Origin: Cohnella phaseoli | GTDB lineage: Bacteria > Bacillota > Bacilli > Paenibacillales > Paenibacillaceae | Direction of reading: 5' to 3' | Assembly: GCF_003386235.1 (NCBI RefSeq) | Contig: NZ_QRDZ01000043.1 | Span: 22,899 to 86,898 of the forward strand | DNA length: 64,000 bases | Part shown: piece by piece, positions 34,413 to 43,406 of the stretch | Numbering within the stretch: the stretch's first letter is position 1 | Layout: the number at the start of each line of letters is the position of its first letter | Position numbers and translations under genes: made by a program | Notes under the pieces: generated by a model | Databases searched by the model: none | What the model was told of the DNA's origin: nothing | Seen by the model: only the letters and a program-made list of their open reading frames with translations

Positions 34413-35105
34413 ATGAAATTCGCGGTACTGGTGTTTCCGGGTTCCAACTGTGACATTGACTGCTACAAGGCGGTAGAGGATACGGTAGGCGAGCAAGTCG
34501 ATTACGTGTTCCATACGGCGACCGATCTGTCGGACTATGACGCAATTCTCGTGCCGGGCGGTTTCTCCTATGGGGACTATCTGCGCTGCGGCGCCATCGC
34601 ACAATTCGCTCCGGTCATGGCCGAGGTGAAGAAGGCGGCCGAGCAAGGCAAGTTTATTCTCGGTATCTGCAACGGGTTCCAGATTCTGACCGAAGCGGGC
34701 CTCCTGCCGGGAGCGCTCATTCGCAACAATTCGTTGAAATTCCGCTGTCATCAGGTCGGTCTCGTTGTCGAGAACAACAAAACCGGCTTTACGAACGACT
34801 ACGCGCAGGGCGAGGTTATTCAAATTCCGATCGCTCACGGCGAAGGAAGCTATTATGTGGACGATGCGGCGCTGGCGCAGTTGAAGGCGAACGATCAGAT
34901 CGTTTTCCGCTATGCGGGCGACAATCCGAACGGTTCGGTAGACGACATCGCCGGCGTGTGCAACGAAGCGGGCAATATTGTGGGCATGATGCCGCACCCG
35001 GAGCGGGCGGTTAAGGAAATTCTCGGGTCCGCCGACGGCGCGCGGATGTTTAAGTCAGTATTAAACGCTTGGAGGGAACGTCATGGCGCAGCAAGTATCC
35101 GCTAA
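34413..35105 (+). CDS. purQ: FGAM synthase, glutaminase subunit
   Basis: A 230-residue class-I glutamine amidotransferase delivering ammonia to PurL. The start MKFAVLVFPGSNCD follows GGAGGGCTGAGGCGCTC. The nucleophile is in LGICNGFQIL, the His/Glu pair in MMPHPERAVKE, and VPGGFSYGDYLRCGAIA is conserved. Its last 23 bases overlap purL in another frame, so translation of both is probably coupled. Confidence 0.96.
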   Translation: MKFAVLVFPGSNCDIDCYKAVEDTVGEQVDYVFHTATDLSDYDAILVPGGFSYGDYLRCGAIAQFAPVMAEVKKAAEQGKFILGICNGFQILTEAGLLPGALIRNNSLKFRCHQVGLVVENNKTGFTNDYAQGEVIQIPIAHGEGSYYVDDAALAQLKANDQIVFRYAGDNPNGSVDDIAGVCNEAGNIVGMMPHPERAVKEILGSADGARMFKSVLNAWRERHGAASIR

Positions 35106-37338
35106 GGAACCAACAGCCCTGCAGATCGCGGAGCAGAAAATCTACAAGCAATTCGGCGTATCGGAAAAAGAATACGAGCTGATCTGCGAATTTATGGGGC
35201 GTCAGCCTAACTATACGGAGATTGGCGTTTTTAGCGTGATGTGGTCCGAGCACTGCGCATACAAAAACTCCAAGCCGCTGCTGCGCAGATTCCCGACTTC
35301 GGGGCCGCGCGTCCTGATGGGACCGGGCGAAGGCGCGGGCATCGTCGACATCGGCGACAACCAAGCGGTCGTGTTCAAAATCGAATCGCACAACCACCCG
35401 TCCGCAGTAGAGCCTTACCAAGGCGCGGCGACGGGCGTGGGCGGCATTATTCGCGATATTTTCTCGATGGGGGCTCGTCCGGTGGCGCTGCTGAACTCGT
35501 TGCGGTTCGGCCGTCTGGAAAATGAGCGCGTGCGTTACCTGTTCGAGCACGTTGTTAGCGGCATCGCGGGCTACGGCAACTGTATCGGCATCCCGACGGT
35601 TGCGGGCGAAATTATGTTCGACGAAGCTTATGAAGGCAATCCGCTCGTTAACGCCATGTGCGTTGGGCTGATCGATCACGATAAAATCCAACGCGGCGTC
35701 GCCAAAGGCATCGGCAACCCGGTGTTTTACGTCGGACCGGCTACGGGCCGCGACGGTATCCATGGCGCGACTTTCGCGTCCGAGGATTTGACGGCGGAGT
35801 CGGAAGCGAAGCGTTCGGCGGTTCAAGTCGGCGATCCGTTCATGGAGAAGCTTGTTATGGAAGCGACTTTGGAGCTGATCGATTCCGGCATCGTGCTTGG
35901 CATTCAAGATATGGGCGCGGCGGGACTCACTTGCTCCAGCGCGGAGATGGCGAGCAAAGCGGGCAACGGCATGGAGCTGTACCTGGATGAAGTGCCGCAG
36001 CGTGAGGAAGGCATGACAGCTTATGAAATGATGCTGTCCGAGTCGCAGGAGCGGATGCTGTTTGTTTGCGAGCCTCAGCATGAGGAGCAGGCTAAGGGGA
36101 TTTTTGCTCGTTGGGGCTTGCACTGCGCGAAGGTTGGCAAAGTGTCCGACGACGGCCGTCTGAAGCTGTTCCACAAAGGCGAACTGGTCGGCGATATGCC
36201 GGTTAAGGCGCTCGTTGACGACTGCCCGGTGTATGAGAAGCCGTCTGCGGTTCCAGAATATTATTTGAAGAATGGTTCGGTAGACACGAATCGTTATGAG
36301 CAAGTGCTGGATTTGAACAGCGCTTTGTTGAAGGTGCTCGGTTCGCCGTCGCTGGCCAGCAAAGAGTGGGTCTACAACCAATACGACTACATGGTGCGCA
36401 CGGAAACGGCGGTTCGTCCGGGTTCGGACGCGGCGGTCGTGACGATTCGCGGCACGCGCAAAGGCTTGGCGATGACGACGGACTGTAACGGACGTTATGT
36501 GTATCTCGATCCGGAAGTCGGCGGACGCATCGCGGTTGCGGAAGCGGGACGGAATATCGTCTGCTCCGGCGCTGAGCCGCTGGCGATTACGGACAACCTG
36601 AACTTTGGCAGCCCGGAGAAGCCGGAAGTGTTCTGGCAGATGGAGAAGGCGGTCGACGGCATGGCGGAAGCTTGCCGCTTCCTGGACACGCCGGTTATCG
36701 GCGGTAACGTATCGTTGTACAACGAAAATACGCGCGGAGCGATCTACCCAACGCCGGTTGTCGGCATGGTTGGTCTCGTACACGATGTTGATCATATTAC
36801 GACGCAGGAGTTTAAAGCGGAAGGCGACGTTATCTTCTTGCTTGGCGAGACGAAGGCGGAAATCGGCGGCAGCGAGTTCCAATATGCGGTTCACGGCGTA
36901 ACGGAAGGCCGTCCTCCGGAGCTGGATTTGGCGACGGAGAAGAAGCTGCAGCAAACGGTGCTGGGCGCGATTCGCGACGGTCTGGTCGCTTCGGCTCACG
37001 ACTTGTCCGAAGGCGGTCTCGCGGCTGCGCTGGCGGAAGCGGGCTTCGGCCGCGGCTTGGGCGCGGATGTAACGTTCGAGACGAATTTGCGTCCGGACTT
37101 GGCTTTGTTCAGCGAATCGCAGTCGCGGATTTTGCTGACGGCTGGAGCTGAGAAGGCAGAAGGTCTGGCGGCATTCTTGAAGGCTGCTGGCGTGCCGGTT
37201 CAGCGTCTGGGTACGGTTGGCGGCGATCGGTTGAAGGTGAGCGTTGGCGGGCATGTTGCCATCGACGCTGCTGTTGCGGAACTGCGCGCGGCATGGTCGC
37301 AGGCGATTCCAAACCACATGAGCGGTAAGAACGCATGA
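35083..37338 (+). CDS. purL: FGAM synthase, large (small-type PurL) subunit
   Basis: A 751-residue enzyme of the PurM/PurL superfamily converting FGAR to FGAM with ATP and ammonia supplied by PurQ. It is the small PurL type that needs PurS and PurQ, both present upstream. Motifs: SEHCAYKNSK, ESHNHPSAVEPYQGAATGVGG, GDPFMEKLVMEATLEL, and DMGAAGLTCSSAEMASK. Length is as in Bacillus. Its stop overlaps purF by 4 bases. Confidence 0.97.
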   Translation: MAQQVSAKEPTALQIAEQKIYKQFGVSEKEYELICEFMGRQPNYTEIGVFSVMWSEHCAYKNSKPLLRRFPTSGPRVLMGPGEGAGIVDIGDNQAVVFKIESHNHPSAVEPYQGAATGVGGIIRDIFSMGARPVALLNSLRFGRLENERVRYLFEHVVSGIAGYGNCIGIPTVAGEIMFDEAYEGNPLVNAMCVGLIDHDKIQRGVAKGIGNPVFYVGPATGRDGIHGATFASEDLTAESEAKRSAVQVGDPFMEKLVMEATLELIDSGIVLGIQDMGAAGLTCSSAEMASKAGNGMELYLDEVPQREEGMTAYEMMLSESQERMLFVCEPQHEEQAKGIFARWGLHCAKVGKVSDDGRLKLFHKGELVGDMPVKALVDDCPVYEKPSAVPEYYLKNGSVDTNRYEQVLDLNSALLKVLGSPSLASKEWVYNQYDYMVRTETAVRPGSDAAVVTIRGTRKGLAMTTDCNGRYVYLDPEVGGRIAVAEAGRNIVCSGAEPLAITDNLNFGSPEKPEVFWQMEKAVDGMAEACRFLDTPVIGGNVSLYNENTRGAIYPTPVVGMVGLVHDVDHITTQEFKAEGDVIFLLGETKAEIGGSEFQYAVHGVTEGRPPELDLATEKKLQQTVLGAIRDGLVASAHDLSEGGLAAALAEAGFGRGLGADVTFETNLRPDLALFSESQSRILLTAGAEKAEGLAAFLKAAGVPVQRLGTVGGDRLKVSVGGHVAIDAAVAELRAAWSQAIPNHMSGKNA

Positions 37339-38831
37339 CATCTAGCGTTGCGAACGGGGGAACAGAAGTGACGCGGCTCTGGACCGGGGATTATTACAAC
37401 GAGGGCAACGGCAGCAAGGAATCCATTTTCGACATAGTGAAGGAAGAGTGCGGCGTGTTCGGGGTGTTCGGTCATCCCGACGCGGCCAACCTTTCCTATT
37501 ACGGTCTGCATGCGCTGCAGCACCGAGGCGAAGAGAGCTGCGGCATCTGCACGTCGGATGACGGCACGTTCCACTATCATCGGGGGATGGGACTGGTCAA
37601 GGAAGTGTTTGACCGCGACCGTCTCGAATCTCTGAAGGGCAAACAGGCAATCGGTCACGTTCGTTATTCCACCTCCGGTTCCAGCCATCTGGGGAACGCT
37701 CAGCCGCTCGTGTTCAAATATCGCGGCGGCGATCTGGCGGTCTGTACGAACGGAAATTTGGTCAACGAGCCGATTATTCGTAAGGAGCTTGAGGAATCGG
37801 GATCGATTTTTCAGACTACGAGCGATACGGAGGTTATTGCGCATTTGATTGCGCGGTCCTCCAAGGATTTGGTTGAAGCGGTTAAGGACGCGTTCCTGCG
37901 GTTGATCGGGGGCTTCGCATTCCTGATTCAAACGAAGGACTACCTGATCGCGGCGTGCGACCCGCAAGGGCTTCGTCCGATGGTGATGGGGCGGCTGGGA
38001 GAGGCGTATATTTTCTCTTCCGAGTCGTGCGCGCTGGAGACAATTGGCGCCGAGTTCGTCCGCGACGTTCAGCCGGGGGAACTGCTTGTTCTGGATAAGG
38101 ACGGGCTACGGGAAGATCGTTTTGCTCCGATGGAGCGGCGGGCGATGTGCTCGATGGAGTACATTTACTTCGCTCGTCCGGACAGCGACATCTACGGGGC
38201 TAACCTGCACTCTACGCGGAAGCGGATGGGGCAGATTCTGGCTCAGGAGTCTTTTGTCGATGCGGACATTGTGACCGGGGTGCCGGATTCGAGTATTTCT
38301 GCGGCGATCGGTTATGCGGAGCAGACGGGCATTCCTTACGAGCTGGGCTTGATCAAAAACAAATATACCGGACGGACGTTTATCCAGCCTTCGCAGGAGC
38401 TGCGCGAAAAGGGCGTTAAGATGAAGCTGTCCGCCGTCCGCAAAGTCGTGGAAGGCAAGCGCGTCGTCATGATCGACGATTCGATCGTGCGGGGTACAAC
38501 CTCGCTGCGGATCGTCAACATGCTTCGCGAGGCCGGGGCGCTTGAGGTACATGTGCGGATTACTTCTCCGCCGTTTATGAACCCGTGCTACTACGGCATC
38601 GATACGCCGAATCCGGCGGATCTGATCGCCTCCAGCAAGTCGGTCGAGGAGATTCGCCAGGCGATCAACGCGGACTCGCTCTACTTCCTGACGGAAAGAG
38701 GGCTGCGCGACGCCGTCGGCATCTACCCGGACGAATACGCCAACGGCTTGTGCATGGCTTGCTTTAATAACGATTACCCGACGCCGGTGCGGTTCGAGGA
38801 CGCTAAGCTGACTTCTTGCAGCTGCGATTGA
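37335..38831 (+). CDS. purF: Amidophosphoribosyltransferase
   Basis: A 498-residue enzyme for the first committed step, PRPP plus glutamine to phosphoribosylamine. The N-terminal nucleophile Cys39 (EECGVFGVFGHP) implies removal of a 38-residue propeptide, longer than the usual 11 or so in Bacillus; GTG at codon 12 would shorten it. The glutaminase loop LHALQHRGEESCGI, the PRPP motif VVMIDDSIVRGTTSLR and C-terminal cysteines (CMACFNN, SCSCD) that fit the [4Fe-4S] ligands are visible. Overlaps purL by 4 bases; the 51-bp repeat array follows. Confidence 0.96.
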   Translation: MTSSVANGGTEVTRLWTGDYYNEGNGSKESIFDIVKEECGVFGVFGHPDAANLSYYGLHALQHRGEESCGICTSDDGTFHYHRGMGLVKEVFDRDRLESLKGKQAIGHVRYSTSGSSHLGNAQPLVFKYRGGDLAVCTNGNLVNEPIIRKELEESGSIFQTTSDTEVIAHLIARSSKDLVEAVKDAFLRLIGGFAFLIQTKDYLIAACDPQGLRPMVMGRLGEAYIFSSESCALETIGAEFVRDVQPGELLVLDKDGLREDRFAPMERRAMCSMEYIYFARPDSDIYGANLHSTRKRMGQILAQESFVDADIVTGVPDSSISAAIGYAEQTGIPYELGLIKNKYTGRTFIQPSQELREKGVKMKLSAVRKVVEGKRVVMIDDSIVRGTTSLRIVNMLREAGALEVHVRITSPPFMNPCYYGIDTPNPADLIASSKSVEEIRQAINADSLYFLTERGLRDAVGIYPDEYANGLCMACFNNDYPTPVRFEDAKLTSCSCD

Positions 38832-38857
38832 TTTGCGGCGGGGGGAGGCGGCTGGGC

Positions 38858-39350
38858 GGAAATAAGGGTGCGGCAGGGACTTATTCGGTTCTCCGACGGT
38901 TGGGGAGTCAGGAATAAGGGAGCGGCAGAGACTTATTCGGTCCACCGAGGTCGGGTAAGCGGGAATAAGACCGCCACAGGGGCTTATTCGGTCCCCGCGG
39001 TCGGGGAAGCCGGAATAAGGGTGCGGCAGGGACTTATTCGGTCCACCGCGGTCGGGGAAGCGGGAATAAGGGAGCGGCAGGGACTTATTCGGTTCACTGC
39101 GGTCGGGGAAGCCGGAATAAGGGTGCGGCAGGGACTTATTCGGTCCATCGCCGGCGAGGAATCGGGAATAAGGGTGCGGCAGGGGCTTATTCGGTCCACC
39201 GGTGTCGGGGAAGCGGGAATAAGGGTGCGGCAGGGACTTATTCGGTCCACTGCGGTCGGGGAAGCGGGAATAAGGGTGCGGCAGGGACTTATTCGGTTCT
39301 CCGACGGTTGGGGAAGCGGGAATAAGGCCGCCACGCGGGCTTATTCGCTC
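38858..39350. repeat. 51-bp tandem array, about ten units, between purF and purM
   Basis: GGAATAAG recurs at 38911, 38962, 39012, 39063, 39114, 39165, 39216, 39267 and 39319 (spacings 50-52), with a degenerate first unit near 38858. Each unit holds GAATAAG and its inverted match CTTATTC about 13 bases apart, followed by GGTCC and GTCGGGGAAGC. Apparent reading frames on both strands result from the period and lack start signals. It fills most of the 38832-39465 gap. Confidence 0.95.
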
Positions 39351-39465
39351 CGAAATTATAAAGAGTTAGTGTGTTTTATGAGCGAGTCAGGTACAGAGGC
39401 GCGTATTCGTGTATGCGTATAGGTGTACGTGTGAGAGTTTACAACTATTAAGGGAGCTGAAATCA

Positions 39466-40512
39466 TTGTCGGAGGCGTACAAACAGGCCGGGGTCGATAT
39501 TGCGGCAGGCAACGAAGCGGTCGAGCGGATGAAAAAGCACGTTAAGAAAACGTTCCGTCCGGAAGTGCTGACCGGTCTTGGCGGGTTCGGCGGATTGTTC
39601 AGCCTGAACAAAGATAAGTATGAGGAGCCGGTGCTCGTTAGCGGCACAGACGGCGTCGGCACGAAGCTGAAGCTGGCGTTCGCGATGGACAAGCACGATA
39701 CGATCGGCATCGACGCGGTGGCCATGTGCGTTAACGACGTTATCGTTACCGGTGCGGAGCCGCTTTTTTTCCTCGATTATCTCGCTTGCGACAAAGTCGT
39801 TCCCGAGAAAATCGAGGCCATCGTTAAAGGCGTAGCCGACGGCTGCGAGCAAGCCGGCTGCGCGCTGATCGGCGGCGAGACGGCTGAGATGCCAGGCATG
39901 TACTCCGACGGCGAATACGATATCGCTGGCTTCACAGTGGGTATCGTAGATCGTCCGAAGGCAATCGACGGCTCCACGATCCAAGCCGGAGACGCGGTCA
40001 TTGGGCTGGCGTCGAGCGGCATTCACTCGAACGGCTTTTCGCTCGTTCGTCGTCTGCTGCTGGAACAGCAGGGCTATGCGTTGGCGGACAAGCCGGAAGA
40101 GCTGGAAGGCCGTACGCTGGGCGATGTGCTGATCGAGCCGACGCGCATTTACGTGAAGCAAATCCTTAAATTGCTCGAATCCGTCAAAATTAAAGGAATG
40201 GCCCATATTACGGGCGGCGGTTTCATCGAGAACATTCCACGCGTATTGCCGGAAGGCGTTAACGTGGACATTAACCGCGGATCCTGGCCGGTGCTGCCGA
40301 TTTTCAGCCTGATGCAGCGCGTAGGCAGCATTACCGATCGCGATATGTTTACGACGTTTAACATGGGCGTCGGTATGGTGCTGGTCGTGCCTGCGGAGCA
40401 AGCCGAGCAGGCGCTGGCGATCGCGAAGGAGCAGGGCGAGCAAGCATACCGCATCGGAACGGTGACGGAAGGCTCCAAAATCGTAACCTTCGACGGCGTT
40501 GAGCTGCCATGA
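39466..40512 (+). CDS. purM: AIR synthetase
   Basis: A 348-residue enzyme closing FGAM to AIR with ATP. TTG at 39466 is taken as the start because AGGGAG lies 10 bases upstream and the product then begins SEAYKQAGVDIAAGNE like other PurM proteins; a longer frame comes out of the repeat array. Motifs: SGTDGVGTKLKLAF, DAVAMCVNDVIVTGAEPLFFLDY, GGETAEMPGMYSDGEYD. The long leader is the 51-bp array, which sets it apart from tightly packed purF-purM junctions of relatives. Overlaps purN by 4 bases. Confidence 0.96.
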   Translation: MSEAYKQAGVDIAAGNEAVERMKKHVKKTFRPEVLTGLGGFGGLFSLNKDKYEEPVLVSGTDGVGTKLKLAFAMDKHDTIGIDAVAMCVNDVIVTGAEPLFFLDYLACDKVVPEKIEAIVKGVADGCEQAGCALIGGETAEMPGMYSDGEYDIAGFTVGIVDRPKAIDGSTIQAGDAVIGLASSGIHSNGFSLVRRLLLEQQGYALADKPEELEGRTLGDVLIEPTRIYVKQILKLLESVKIKGMAHITGGGFIENIPRVLPEGVNVDINRGSWPVLPIFSLMQRVGSITDRDMFTTFNMGVGMVLVVPAEQAEQALAIAKEQGEQAYRIGTVTEGSKIVTFDGVELP

Positions 40513-41150
40513 CCTCGGTTGACCAAGCGAAAGCACAGCAGCCGTTAAAAATAGCCGTGTTCGCTTCCGGAAGCGGAAGCAATTTTCAGGCACTCGTCGA
40601 AGCGATATGGGGACAGGGCATTCCTGCGACCGTATCGCTCCTCGTCTGCGATAAGCCGGGGGCGAGAGTCGTACAGCGGGCGGAGTCGCTTGGCGTGCCG
40701 ACTCATCTGTTCAACCCGAAATCGTATGAGACAAGGGAAGCCTATGAAGCGGAGATCGTCGACCGTCTTCGCGCCGAAGGCGTCGAATTGATCGTGCTGG
40801 CGGGTTATATGAGGTTGGTCACTGCGACGCTGGTGGAGCCTTTTTACGGACGGATGATCAATATTCACCCGGCGCTTCTGCCCTCTTTTCCAGGAGTGCG
40901 GTCGGTTCGTCAGGCTTTGGAATACGGCGTTAAGCTGACCGGCGTTACGGTACATTTTGTCGACGGTGGGATGGATACGGGCCCGATTATCGCGCAAAAA
41001 TCGGTCGAGGTGCGGGAAGAAGATACGGAGGATTCGTTGGGAGAGCGCGTGCATGCGATCGAGCATGAACTGCTGCCGCAGACGGTTCGCTGGATTGCGG
41101 AAGACCGCGTGACGTTAAACGATCGGAAAGTGAGTATTCGTCTCGGCTAA
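40509..41150 (+). CDS. purN: GAR formyltransferase, folate dependent
   Basis: A 213-residue enzyme transferring formyl from 10-formyl-THF to GAR. Motifs: IAVFASGSGSNFQALVEA, the catalytic Asn-His region INIHPALLPSFPG, and VHFVDGGMDTGPIIAQ with the catalytic Asp. The start overlaps purM (ATGA). Normal length. Followed by 116 bases without a clear signal and then the AICAR formyltransferase gene. Confidence 0.96.
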   Translation: MTSVDQAKAQQPLKIAVFASGSGSNFQALVEAIWGQGIPATVSLLVCDKPGARVVQRAESLGVPTHLFNPKSYETREAYEAEIVDRLRAEGVELIVLAGYMRLVTATLVEPFYGRMINIHPALLPSFPGVRSVRQALEYGVKLTGVTVHFVDGGMDTGPIIAQKSVEVREEDTEDSLGERVHAIEHELLPQTVRWIAEDRVTLNDRKVSIRLG

Positions 41151-41266
41151 CTCAAGCAGTTTGAAGTCGGCAAAGCCATCCTTTTCGGAATGATATGGAC
41201 TTCACCTTCATTGGTTCAACACTTATATAGGCAACGAAGCAAAACACGAGAGGACGAAAACAATCC

Positions 41267-42454
41267 ATGAGCGAGAATCACGAAATTGCTTTACGCTATG
41301 GCATGAACCCGCACCAGAAAGAAGCGAAGCTATTCAGCGCGGACGGCCAACCGCTACCGCTGACCGTACTGAACGGGGACCCGGGCTTCATCAATCTGCT
41401 GGACGCGCTGAACGCGTTCCAACTCGTGCGCGAGCTTCGTCAGGCGACCGGACTTCCGGCAGCCGCATCCTTCAAGCACGTCAGCCCTGCGGGCACGGCC
41501 GTCTATGCGCCGCTGTCGCCTGAACTGGCTAAAGCTTATTTTGTCGAGGCGGAAGGGCTCTCGGAGCTAGCAATCGCTTACGCCCGCGCGCGCGGAGCGG
41601 ACCGCATGTCCTCCTTCGGAGACGCGGCTGCATTGAGCGATGTCGTGGACGCATCGACGGCAACGCTGCTTAAGCGCGAAGTGTCCGACCTGGTCGTAGC
41701 TCCCGGCTACACGCCTGAAGCGCTCGATATTCTGAAGCAGAAGAAGGGCGGCAAGTATCTGATTCTCCAGATCGATCCGGAATATGTGCCGGAACCGATC
41801 GAGACTCGTACGCTATTCGGCATGAAGTTTCAACAGGAGCGCAACAGCGCCGTGCCGGATGCTTCCGTGTTTGACCTAGCGAACGTCATTACCGCGAATA
41901 AGGAAATTCCGGACAGCGCCAAGCGCGACATGCTTGTGGCGCTCATTACGCTCAAATACACGCAATCCAACTCCATCTGCTACACGCTGGACGGCCAGAC
42001 GATCGGCATTGGCGCAGGCCAGCAATCCCGTATTCACTGTACCCGTCTTGCCGGGGACAAGGCAGACCGCTGGTATCTTCGTCAGCATCCGGCCGCACTG
42101 AACATGAAGTTCCGTGAAGGTCTGGCTCGCGCCGAGCAGAACAATGCGATCGACCTGTGGCTGGAGGACGAAGTCACGCCAATCGAGCAAGCGGCATGGG
42201 AAAGCTGCTTCGAGGTTGTGCCAACTCGTCTGACGCGCGAAGAGAAGCGCGAATGGCTGAACGGTCTGCAAGGCGTTTCTTACGGCTCCGACGCTTTCCT
42301 TCCTTTCCGCGACAATCTCGACCGGGCCAGCCGGAGCGGCGTCAAATACGTCATCCAAGCCGGCAAGTCGCTGCGCGACGAAGAAGTGGTGCAAGCTGCG
42401 AACGACTATAATATGGTAATGGTATATTCGGGCGTACGCCTATTCCATCACTAA
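41267..42454 (+). CDS. AICAR formyltransferase without cyclohydrolase domain (PurV-like, split PurH)
   Basis: A 395-residue protein equal to the C-terminal AICAR transformylase domains of PurH. It starts at once with ALRYGMNPHQKEA, which in a bifunctional PurH lies about 200 residues in; the MGS-like IMP cyclohydrolase domain is absent, and the 116-base gap upstream is too short to have held it. The catalytic Lys70-His71 are kept (SFKHVSPAG), as are SDAFLPFRD and the C-terminal MVYSGVRLFHH. It makes FAICAR from AICAR and 10-formyl-THF. The next gene supplies the missing ring closure. GAGAGGACG precedes the ATG weakly. Confidence 0.92.
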   Translation: MSENHEIALRYGMNPHQKEAKLFSADGQPLPLTVLNGDPGFINLLDALNAFQLVRELRQATGLPAAASFKHVSPAGTAVYAPLSPELAKAYFVEAEGLSELAIAYARARGADRMSSFGDAAALSDVVDASTATLLKREVSDLVVAPGYTPEALDILKQKKGGKYLILQIDPEYVPEPIETRTLFGMKFQQERNSAVPDASVFDLANVITANKEIPDSAKRDMLVALITLKYTQSNSICYTLDGQTIGIGAGQQSRIHCTRLAGDKADRWYLRQHPAALNMKFREGLARAEQNNAIDLWLEDEVTPIEQAAWESCFEVVPTRLTREEKREWLNGLQGVSYGSDAFLPFRDNLDRASRSGVKYVIQAGKSLRDEEVVQAANDYNMVMVYSGVRLFHH

Positions 42455-42458
42455 AAGA

Positions 42459-42631
42459 GGTAGTTCAAAAAGTCCAATTTTGATCACGAAGAGGTCCAGG
42501 AAGCGGATACGACGTCGAATCTTGAATTCAGCCGGTCCTTCCGGTACTCACGTAGCTTCCACTACGCTCCGTTCCTCATTCCCGGTCTTCATCCAACCTT
42601 CTCGGTGCTGAAAATCGGACTTTTTGAACCT
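42459..42631. mobile_element. MITE-like element with ~37-bp terminal inverted repeats
   Basis: GTTCAAAAAGTCC at 42463 reappears inverted at 42617-42629, and similarity of the arms continues inward (ATTTT, then CAC-GAG-AGGT with small changes). The interior has no coding sequence. It lies between the formyltransferase stop and the cyclohydrolase start, so the operon's mRNA carries it. No transposase in this window matches its ends. Confidence 0.7.
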
Positions 42632-42658
42632 TTATTTGAAGAGGAAGGGACGACGACA

Positions 42659-43405
42659 ATGTCTGCAAAATGGCAAGAGCTGGCGGATCGCACCGTGCAG
42701 CAGTTGAAGACGAACGCTTATCCGGGCCGCGGAATCATTATCGGATTGACGCCTGACGCATCGCGGTTTGTGCAGGTGTACTGGATCATGGGCAGAAGCG
42801 AGAACAGCCGCAATCGGATTTTCGTGCCGGAGGAGAACGGGTTTCTGCGTACGGAAGCGCGCGATCCGGCCAAGCTGTCCGATCCGTCGCTTATTATTTA
42901 CTATCCGCTTCGTCATGAGGGCGGCGCACATATCGTCACAAACGGCGACCAGACGGACACGATCTGGGAGGCGCTTCGCAATGGAGGTCGCTTCGAGGAT
43001 GCGTTGTCGCAGCGTACGTACGAGCCGGACCCGCCGAATTTTACGCCTCGTATCTCGGGCATTGTCGACTTGAACGACAAGCTGAACGCCTACAAGCTGT
43101 CCATCCTGAAAACGAACGAGAACGACGAGTCCCAGACGAAACGCCAATTTTTCCACTATGAAAAAGCGCTCGCAGGATACGGACATTTCATCTCGACGTA
43201 TGTCGGGGACGGCAATCCGTTGCCTTCCTTCGCTGGCGAGCCGCATCTTGCTCCGCTGTTCGACGACGAGCAGGAGACGGCGCAATTTTACTGGAACCTG
43301 CTGAACGAGGAAAACAAAATTTCCTTGCTCGTGAAAACGATCCGCATCTCCGACGGCGAAGTGACTCTGAAGGTCGTCAACAAGGATTCCGAAGGAGGGG
43401 CTTAA
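42659..43405 (+). CDS. purO: IMP cyclohydrolase, PurO type
   Basis: A 248-residue protein of the IMP cyclohydrolase-like family known from archaeal PurO, which closes FAICAR to IMP. The start MSAKWQELADR follows GAGGAAGGGA; a longer frame runs through the MITE-like element. Family patterns: NAYPGRGIIIGLTP, MGRSENSRNRIF, LIIYYPLRHEGG and IVTNGDQTDTIWEAL. Archaeal PurO is about 200 residues, so this form has a longer C terminus. Its position right after a PurH lacking this activity, and before purD, makes the role nearly certain by pathway logic. One base separates it from purD. Confidence 0.85.
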   Translation: MSAKWQELADRTVQQLKTNAYPGRGIIIGLTPDASRFVQVYWIMGRSENSRNRIFVPEENGFLRTEARDPAKLSDPSLIIYYPLRHEGGAHIVTNGDQTDTIWEALRNGGRFEDALSQRTYEPDPPNFTPRISGIVDLNDKLNAYKLSILKTNENDESQTKRQFFHYEKALAGYGHFISTYVGDGNPLPSFAGEPHLAPLFDDEQETAQFYWNLLNEENKISLLVKTIRISDGEVTLKVVNKDSEGGA

Positions 43406-43406
43406 G

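Noticed and set aside
35050..37341. 763-codon open frame antisense to purL
   Set aside because: A shadow of the high-GC purL frame; composition is Arg/Asn/His-rich and no motif or start signal is present.
38868..39422. Open frames on both strands across the purF-purM array, and likewise at 33786-34028
   Set aside because: The 51-base period is a multiple of three, so any frame without a stop in one unit stays open through the array. No ribosome sites.
41151..41266. Frameshifted or truncated purH with its cyclohydrolase domain upstream
   Set aside because: Only 116 bases lie between purN and the formyltransferase start, too few for the ~200-residue domain, and no MGS-like sequence is seen there.
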